Program-made: the position numbers and the translations under genes
Shown here: piece by piece, positions 9,604-13,992 of the stretch
Layout: each line of letters starts with the position of its first letter
Position numbering within the stretch: the first letter of the stretch is position 1
Notes under the pieces: generated by a model
Seen by the model: the letters and a program-made list of their open reading frames with translations, nothing else
Databases searched by the model: none
Told to the model about the DNA's origin: nothing
Origin: Acidobacteriota bacterium
GTDB lineage: Bacteria; Acidobacteriota; Polarisedimenticolia; Gp22-AA2
Assembly (NCBI GenBank): GCA_027297005.1
Contig: JAPUIN010000287.1
Coordinates: 1-13,992 of the forward strand
Direction of reading: 5' to 3'
Length of the DNA: 13,992 bases

Positions 9604-11493
9604 AGCAAATCATACGACCATGACCTGGGCATGGACCGGTCGATTACGCGGCGCGACTTCCTGAACGGTGTCGGCATGGCCGTGACCGGATCGCTTCTGG
9701 GCACGGGGTGGCTCGCCGGATCCGGTTCGTGGGCCCTCGCGTCCGAAAAGTGCGCAGACCTCTACTACCCGCCGGCGCTGACCGGTATGCGCGGGAGCCA
9801 TAAGGGCTCCTTCGAGGTCGCTCACGCACTCCGGGATGGCGGGCCGGCGATCTTCGGCGCCGCGGCGACCACGGGGGAGTCCTATGATCTGGTCGTCGTG
9901 GGGGGCGGGATCAGCGGTCTGGCCGCGGCCCACTTCTTTCGCCAGGCGGCGGGCCGGCGCTCGAAGATCCTGATACTGGACAACCACGACGACTTCGGGG
10001 GCCACGCCAAGCGCAACGAGTTCCGTTCGGGCGATCGGATGCTGCTGATGAACGGCGGTACGATCAACATCGAGGACTTCGGGGAGTACGGGGAGGCAGC
10101 GCAGGGACTGATCCGGGACCTGGGGATCGATATCGCGCGCTACCCGGAGTTCGTGGAGGAGGATCTTTACTCTTCGTTGGACATGAACCGCGGCGTCTTC
10201 TTCGACAAGGAGACGTTCGGAGTGGATCGACTGGTAGTCAGGGAGCGTGAAGTCGGATGGAAGAAATTTCTGGACAGGACGCCGCTGTCGGCGCGGGCCC
10301 GCAAGGATATTGCGCGTCTCTACGAGGACCGGATTGATTACCTGCCCGATCTCTCTCTGGCAGAGAAGCGGGCGGCCCTCGAGCAGATGTCGTATCTCAA
10401 ATTCCTCACAGACGTCGTCAAGGTTCACCAGGATGCGATTCCCTACCTTCAGCCCCTGTCAAATACATATTGGGCCATCGGCATCGATGCACTGCCCGCC
10501 TGGGCCTGCCGATACTCCGGTTATCCGGGATTGCAGGGCATGGGGTTTCCCGAGAAGGCCGGGAAACGGCAGTATTTTCGCTTTCCGGATGGCAATGCCT
10601 CCATCGCCCGGCTCCTGGTTCGAAAAATGATTCCGAGCGTCGCGCCCGGCACCAGCATGGAGGGGATCGTCACGGCGCGGTTCGACTACTCGCAGCTGGA
10701 TCGAAACAAAGCTCCCGTGCGGATCCGACTCAACAGCACCGTGGTGCAGGTCAGGCATGTGGGAGATGGACCGAAGCGGGAGGCGGTTGAGGTCACGTAT
10801 GTGCGGAGTGGCAAGGCTCAGCGGGTACGTGGACGTTACTGCGTGCTGGCCTGCTATAACGCGATGATCCCGTATCTCTGTCCGGAGCTTCCGGAGCCAC
10901 AGAAGAAAGCGTTGTCCTATGCGCTGAAGGCGCCGCTCGTCTATACGCAGGTGTTGATCAAAAATTGGAAGAGCTTCGAGCGGCTGGGGCTCGACCGGGC
11001 GTATTGTCCCGGGAGTTACCACAGCAGTGTGGGGTTGAGCGCTCCGATCAGCATCGGGGAGTATCGTTGTTCGCGCACGCCGGAGGAACCGATGGTCCTC
11101 CAGCTCTTCCGCATCCCGTTGGCGCCAGGCCTGCCGGCGCCGGAACAATGGAGGAAGGGGCGGATGGATCTGGTGACGACGACGTTTAAGGAATTCGAAC
11201 GCAAGATCCGCGATCAACTGGGGCGCATACTCTCTTCGGGAGGCTTTGATCCGGCCCGCGACATCGAAGCGATCACCGTCAATCGCTGGCCGCACGGCTA
11301 TGCCTACGGGTACGATCCTGCCACGGGCGAAGTGAATTTCACCAGCGACTGGCCGGAGGAAAAACGCACCTGGGTGCGCGCCCGCCGGCCGCATGGCCGC
11401 ATCGCTATCGCAAATTCCGACGCGGCGGCCGACGCGATGACCGAGGGCGCGATCGGCGAGGCCCATCGCGCCGTGGAGGAAATCCTCACCTAA
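9601..11493 (+). CDS. Tat-exported FAD-dependent oxidoreductase, spermidine dehydrogenase-like
   Basis: A 630-aa flavoprotein with a twin-arginine signal: ITRRDFLNG (Arg17-Arg18), a hydrophobic stretch (about 22-41) and a likely cleavage after ALA (45-47), so it folds with cofactor in the cytoplasm and acts in the periplasm. The mature N-terminus has YYPPALTGMRGSHKGSFEVAHALRDG (given here as residues 55-80 in two parts: YYPPALTGMRGSH and KGSFEVAHALRDG). A Rossmann FAD motif VVVGGGISGLAAA (108-120) and ILDNHDDFGGHAKRNEF follow. This set recalls Pseudomonas aeruginosa SpdH (PA3713), which oxidatively cleaves spermidine, but many homologues are only called FAD-dependent oxidoreductase and substrate is unproven. 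The start is a TTG: GGAGG at 9590-9594 lies 6 nt before it, and family members carry the same short stretch before the RR motif; ATG 9631 is in frame but lacks a site. Downstream of mmsA by 118 bp with hairpins between. Confidence 0.8.
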   Translation: MSKSYDHDLGMDRSITRRDFLNGVGMAVTGSLLGTGWLAGSGSWALASEKCADLYYPPALTGMRGSHKGSFEVAHALRDGGPAIFGAAATTGESYDLVVVGGGISGLAAAHFFRQAAGRRSKILILDNHDDFGGHAKRNEFRSGDRMLLMNGGTINIEDFGEYGEAAQGLIRDLGIDIARYPEFVEEDLYSSLDMNRGVFFDKETFGVDRLVVREREVGWKKFLDRTPLSARARKDIARLYEDRIDYLPDLSLAEKRAALEQMSYLKFLTDVVKVHQDAIPYLQPLSNTYWAIGIDALPAWACRYSGYPGLQGMGFPEKAGKRQYFRFPDGNASIARLLVRKMIPSVAPGTSMEGIVTARFDYSQLDRNKAPVRIRLNSTVVQVRHVGDGPKREAVEVTYVRSGKAQRVRGRYCVLACYNAMIPYLCPELPEPQKKALSYALKAPLVYTQVLIKNWKSFERLGLDRAYCPGSYHSSVGLSAPISIGEYRCSRTPEEPMVLQLFRIPLAPGLPAPEQWRKGRMDLVTTTFKEFERKIRDQLGRILSSGGFDPARDIEAITVNRWPHGYAYGYDPATGEVNFTSDWPEEKRTWVRARRPHGRIAIANSDAAADAMTEGAIGEAHRAVEEILT

Positions 11494-11539
11494 CGGGAGC
11501 GGTTGGCCAGAACTTCGAATGATGCGAAACGGCCGTTAG
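11490..11539. terminator. Convergent-gene junction with inverted repeats (possible bidirectional terminator)
   Basis: The 56-bp gap between the SpdH-like gene (plus) and the MOSC gene (minus) holds an inverted pair, CTAACGG (11490-11496) and CCGTTAG (11533-11539), and a nested 10-bp palindrome AACGGCCGTT (11528-11537). Position between convergent genes suits a terminator for both strands. No T-tract is present, so it is only a candidate. Confidence 0.3.
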
Positions 11540-11549
11540 TTCCTGCCGG

Positions 11550-12104
11550 TCATTCAAACACCCGCACGATCACTTGATCTCCTGCATGGATCATGCCGGG
11601 TACGTCGACGACACCCACGACACCTCGCAAGTCCAGGGCGTGCTTGGGGAACCTGTTTCCAGCTACTTTCTCGCCGGACGTCGCTGTGTGTTTGGCGGCG
11701 ATCTGCGCCCCCATCTCTGCACAGGGTGGGTTGCACTCTTCGACGAGCAGGACCGCTCCGGAGGGGAAGATCAGCTTGGTCCCCTTGGGAAGCTGTGAGA
11801 AATTCGGTATTCCTTCGAGGCAGATATTCGCTCCGAGTGTCGCTGCGGTGAGCGGCTCCTTCAGGTTCATCCTCTGTTGAATGATGGCCAGCTCTTCGAC
11901 CGCCACCCCGGACCACTGGCGTTCATTGCGCCTCACGGTTCCTTCGGGACTTACATCTCCCGCGTATGCGGTCCGAGTGAAGCCTCTGTGCTTGTCGCCA
12001 ATGAAGCCGTCCAATTCCGCTCTGGCTGAGACTTGCGCGTCTTTGCTCAAGTCTTCCTTGTTGCCCGAATGGACTGAGACGAGTAACCCCGTAATCTCTC
12101 TCAT
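11550..12104 (-). CDS. MOSC-domain protein
   Basis: A 184-aa protein that is almost entirely one MOSC domain (molybdenum cofactor sulfurase C-terminal). Stand-alone MOSC proteins such as YiiM handle molybdenum cofactor or sulfur and take part in reduction of N-hydroxylated compounds; the partner here is unknown. Seen: GDKHRG (36-41), SGVAVEEL, LGANICLEGI (90-99), LPKGTKLIFPSGAVLLVEE, and CNPPC (124-128) whose second Cys sits at the position of the conserved MOSC cysteine, then GVVGVVDVPGMIHAGDQVIV at the C-terminus. No signal peptide, so cytoplasmic. The start ATG lacks a clear Shine-Dalgarno and lies 32 nt after the PYROXD2-like stop, so it may depend on upstream translation. Base composition is lower in G+C than its neighbours (about 55% in four 60-base lines counted by hand), perhaps reflecting a separate history. 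Confidence 0.87.
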   Translation of the reverse strand: MREITGLLVSVHSGNKEDLSKDAQVSARAELDGFIGDKHRGFTRTAYAGDVSPEGTVRRNERQWSGVAVEELAIIQQRMNLKEPLTAATLGANICLEGIPNFSQLPKGTKLIFPSGAVLLVEECNPPCAEMGAQIAAKHTATSGEKVAGNRFPKHALDLRGVVGVVDVPGMIHAGDQVIVRVFE

Positions 12105-12136
12105 ATTTTCGTCGACATGGATAAGGCCAACACCGG

Positions 12137-13729
12137 TTACTTCAAATCCTTCAGGATCTCGCGCGCCGCATTGTGGCCGGGCAGGCCGCTGACGCCGCCA
12201 CCCGGGTGGCAGCCCGCTCCACAGAGATACATTCCACCGACGGGCGTTCGATATTGAGCATAGCCCGGAATCGGTCGCATGTGGAAGAATTGGTCGAGGG
12301 TCATCTCTCCGTGATTCGGGTTCCCCTCGGGCAGACCGTAGATAGTCTCAAGATCCGGCATGGAGAGAACGTGTCGCTGCTGAATGATCTCCCGGATATT
12401 GGGCGCATACTCCGCCACCGTGCTCACGACCACATCCGCAAAGGCTTCCTTCTGCGTCTCCCAGCCGCCTTCTCTGAGCTCGCAGGGGGCGTACTTCGCG
12501 GTGATGGACATGAGGTGCTGTCCATCGGGAGCGAGGCTCGGGTCCGACAGTGACGGGATCAGGATGTCGAGGTAGGGATGCTCCGCAAAGCGCCCGTATT
12601 TGCTGCAGTCATAAGCCCGCTCGATGTATTCCAGCGAAGGCGCGATCTGGATCGGCGCGCCGAGTTGCTGGGCGGTGTCGCTCCCCGAGATCGCCGTGAA
12701 CTGCGGCAATGCGCTCAGCGCCAGGTGGATGCGCAGCCCCGAGCCGCGGTACTTGATGTTCGCGACATGCTTCATGAATCCAGCGCCCAGGGAGCGTGGA
12801 TCGAGGAGTTGGGTGAAGGTCGTGCGGGGATCGGCATTCGAGACGATCACACCCGCCTTCTGTTCTTCTCCGCTCACGAGCTTCACACCAGCCGCTCGAC
12901 CCTCCTCGACGATGATATTCGCGACCGGTGCATCGGTTCGAATCTCTGCACCGAAGCCGCGCGCGGCGTTGGCAATCGCTTCGCTCAGTGCGCCCATACC
13001 GCCTTTGACGACACCGGCGGAACGGAAGAGGCCGTTGCCGCTGAGCGCCCAGGAGTGAAGCATGGTGTAGGCCGTGCCCGCTTCCTGCGGTCCCCAGGTG
13101 ATGCCCAGAACACTATGGGCGCCAATCGCGCCTTTGACCGCACCGGATTCGAAATATTCGTTCAGGATATCGGCGGCGGGCATCGGCAGAATACGCAGGA
13201 GCTCCGTGATCCGCTTGCGGCCGAGTCTGCGCCCCGGCCCGATCAGACCGATCGCCCCGCGCAGATCACCCAGACCCACCTCAGGCAGATCCAGCGGCGT
13301 CATGTGCATGAGGCCACCCACGACCCCCGCCAAGGCCTGCATGAGATCGATGAACCCCGGGTAGGCCTCGGCGTCCGCCGTGGAGATGCGGGCGATCTCC
13401 CGGACGGTCTTCGCGGAATCCCGGTAGATCGTCAAGTGGGATCCGTCGGGTTGCGGGCAGAAGGCGACCACGTCCGAAGCGATCATCTCGATATGGGAAT
13501 CCAGCTTGAGATCCCGCCGGACCGCAGGTGACAGATAGCCGACGCCGTCAGCCACGCTCGAGACTTTGAAGCCGGGGAAGATCTCTTCGGTGACGGCGGC
13601 GCCGCCGACGACATGGCGTCGTTCGAGCACGAGAACCTTGCGGCCGGCCTTGGCGAGATAGCCCGCGGTCACCAGTCCATTGTGTCCCGCTCCAATAATG
13701 ATCGCGTCGTAGTTGTCCAAAGGATTCAT
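12137..13729 (-). CDS. PYROXD2/CrtI-like FAD-dependent oxidoreductase (530 aa)
   Basis: A flavin oxidoreductase of the phytoene desaturase-related family. It starts with the dinucleotide-binding motif YDAIIIGAGHNGLVTAGYL (G13-x-G15-x-x-G18) and Glu36 in VLVLERR, followed by VVGGAAVTEE, and ends with CGAGCHPGGGVSGLPGHNAA (503-522), the C-terminal FAD signature of CrtI/PYROXD2 proteins. Length equals the usual 520-540 aa. The substrate is unknown; family members desaturate or oxidise varied hydrophobic substrates, and no carotenoid genes are nearby, so carotenoid synthesis should not be assumed. An in-frame ATG at 13870 would add 47 residues that overlap the neighbouring gene and have no family counterpart, so ATG 13729 is preferred although AGGG lies immediately next to it. 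It is a paralogue of the gene 50 bp upstream. Confidence 0.9.
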   Translation of the reverse strand: MNPLDNYDAIIIGAGHNGLVTAGYLAKAGRKVLVLERRHVVGGAAVTEEIFPGFKVSSVADGVGYLSPAVRRDLKLDSHIEMIASDVVAFCPQPDGSHLTIYRDSAKTVREIARISTADAEAYPGFIDLMQALAGVVGGLMHMTPLDLPEVGLGDLRGAIGLIGPGRRLGRKRITELLRILPMPAADILNEYFESGAVKGAIGAHSVLGITWGPQEAGTAYTMLHSWALSGNGLFRSAGVVKGGMGALSEAIANAARGFGAEIRTDAPVANIIVEEGRAAGVKLVSGEEQKAGVIVSNADPRTTFTQLLDPRSLGAGFMKHVANIKYRGSGLRIHLALSALPQFTAISGSDTAQQLGAPIQIAPSLEYIERAYDCSKYGRFAEHPYLDILIPSLSDPSLAPDGQHLMSITAKYAPCELREGGWETQKEAFADVVVSTVAEYAPNIREIIQQRHVLSMPDLETIYGLPEGNPNHGEMTLDQFFHMRPIPGYAQYRTPVGGMYLCGAGCHPGGGVSGLPGHNAAREILKDLK

Positions 13730-13779
13730 CCCTATGTCGAAGTGGACGAAGGTATTCTTTGCATGTGGAAGCTCATCGG

Positions 13780-13992
13780 CTAGACGAGTTTTCCTCCCAG
13801 GATCTCTCTCGCCGCCAGCCGCCCCGGCATGGCCATGATGCCGCCACCCGGATGGGCGCCGGATCCACACTGCCAGTAGTTGCGAATCGGCGTCTTGAAG
13901 TCCGCAAACCCCGCCACGGGCCGCAGGAAGAAGAGCTGGTCGAGGGTCAGCTCGCCATGGAAGATGCTCCCCTCGGTCAGGCCGAACGTCTG
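13780..13992 (-). CDS. PYROXD2/CrtI-like oxidoreductase paralogue, C-terminal fragment
   Basis: The last 70 codons of a gene running off the right edge. It reads FGLTEGSIFHGELTLDQLFF then CGSGAHPGGGIMAMPGRLAA and AAREILGG before TAG, the C-terminal FAD-binding end of the PYROXD2/CrtI family. Hand alignment with the tail of the downstream gene gives about 34 identities over 64 positions, so the two are tandem paralogues, but diverged enough to differ in substrate. The stop lies 50 bp before the next start, in line with one transcript running paralogue - paralogue - MOSC. The rest of this gene is not visible. Confidence 0.88.
   Translation of the reverse strand, partial: QTFGLTEGSIFHGELTLDQLFFLRPVAGFADFKTPIRNYWQCGSGAHPGGGIMAMPGRLAAREILGGKLV

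Noticed and set aside
10612..10632. GGTTCGA string resembling a tRNA T-loop
   Set aside because: It is in the SpdH-like coding frame and no acceptor, D or anticodon stem can be formed around it.
13730..13870. 47-residue N-terminal extension of the PYROXD2-like protein
   Set aside because: It overlaps the coding end of the upstream paralogue in another frame and precedes the usual family start just before YDAIIIGAG.
12137..13992. Carotenoid biosynthesis (phytoene desaturase) for the two CrtI-like genes
   Set aside because: No phytoene synthase, lycopene cyclase or other carotenoid gene is present, and the sequences look closer to the PYROXD2 branch than to true CrtI.

Overview
The window is high-GC DNA (60-base lines I hand-counted mostly fall near 60-63% G+C) from a Gram-negative bacterium. 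RND efflux genes imply an outer membrane, and a twin-arginine signal implies an energised inner membrane with Tat export. I cannot name the phylum. The gene mix (adaptor followed by two tandem RND permeases, a NamZ/DUF1343 protein, tandem CrtI/PYROXD2-type oxidoreductases) would suit an under-sampled group such as Acidobacteriota or a relative; that is inference only. I found no tRNA, rRNA, CRISPR array, transposase, integrase or phage gene.

Layout. (1) 1-4860, minus strand: an RND efflux operon read adaptor -> permease 1 -> permease 2. The adaptor and permease 1 are separated by 2 bp; permease 1 and permease 2 overlap by ATGA, and permease 2 runs off the left edge. The overlap and a full Shine-Dalgarno suggest the two permeases are co-produced, perhaps as a heteromeric pump of the MdtBC kind. 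No TolC-type gene is in the window. (2) 4861-5198: a divergent intergenic region with several perfect inverted repeats. (3) 5199-6533, plus: a NamZ/DUF1343-family protein without a visible signal peptide and with Gln where characterised NamZ enzymes have Glu in the (S)-x-E-H-G motif. (4) 6714-11493, plus: ornithine aminotransferase (rocD), CoA-acylating methylmalonate/malonate-semialdehyde dehydrogenase (mmsA) and a Tat-exported FAD oxidoreductase resembling spermidine dehydrogenase. Together they can be read as a route for ornithine/polyamine-derived nitrogen and carbon: oxidation of polyamine outside the cytoplasm, transamination of ornithine, and conversion of a semialdehyde to acyl-CoA. 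The semialdehyde link is inference. (5) 11550-13992, minus: two tandem PYROXD2/CrtI-like FAD oxidoreductases (the first cut by the right edge) followed by a MOSC-domain protein; spacing of 50 and 32 bp suggests one transcript.

Most of the window is ordinary chromosomal metabolism and efflux, and I do not see a clear new system. The points most worth a second look are the Glu-to-Gln change and Arg/Gly-rich insertion in the NamZ-like protein, the roughly 50-residue hydrophobic insertion and altered proton-relay residues in RND permease 1, the acidic disordered linker of the adaptor, and the polyamine-flavoured rocD-mmsA-SpdH cluster.
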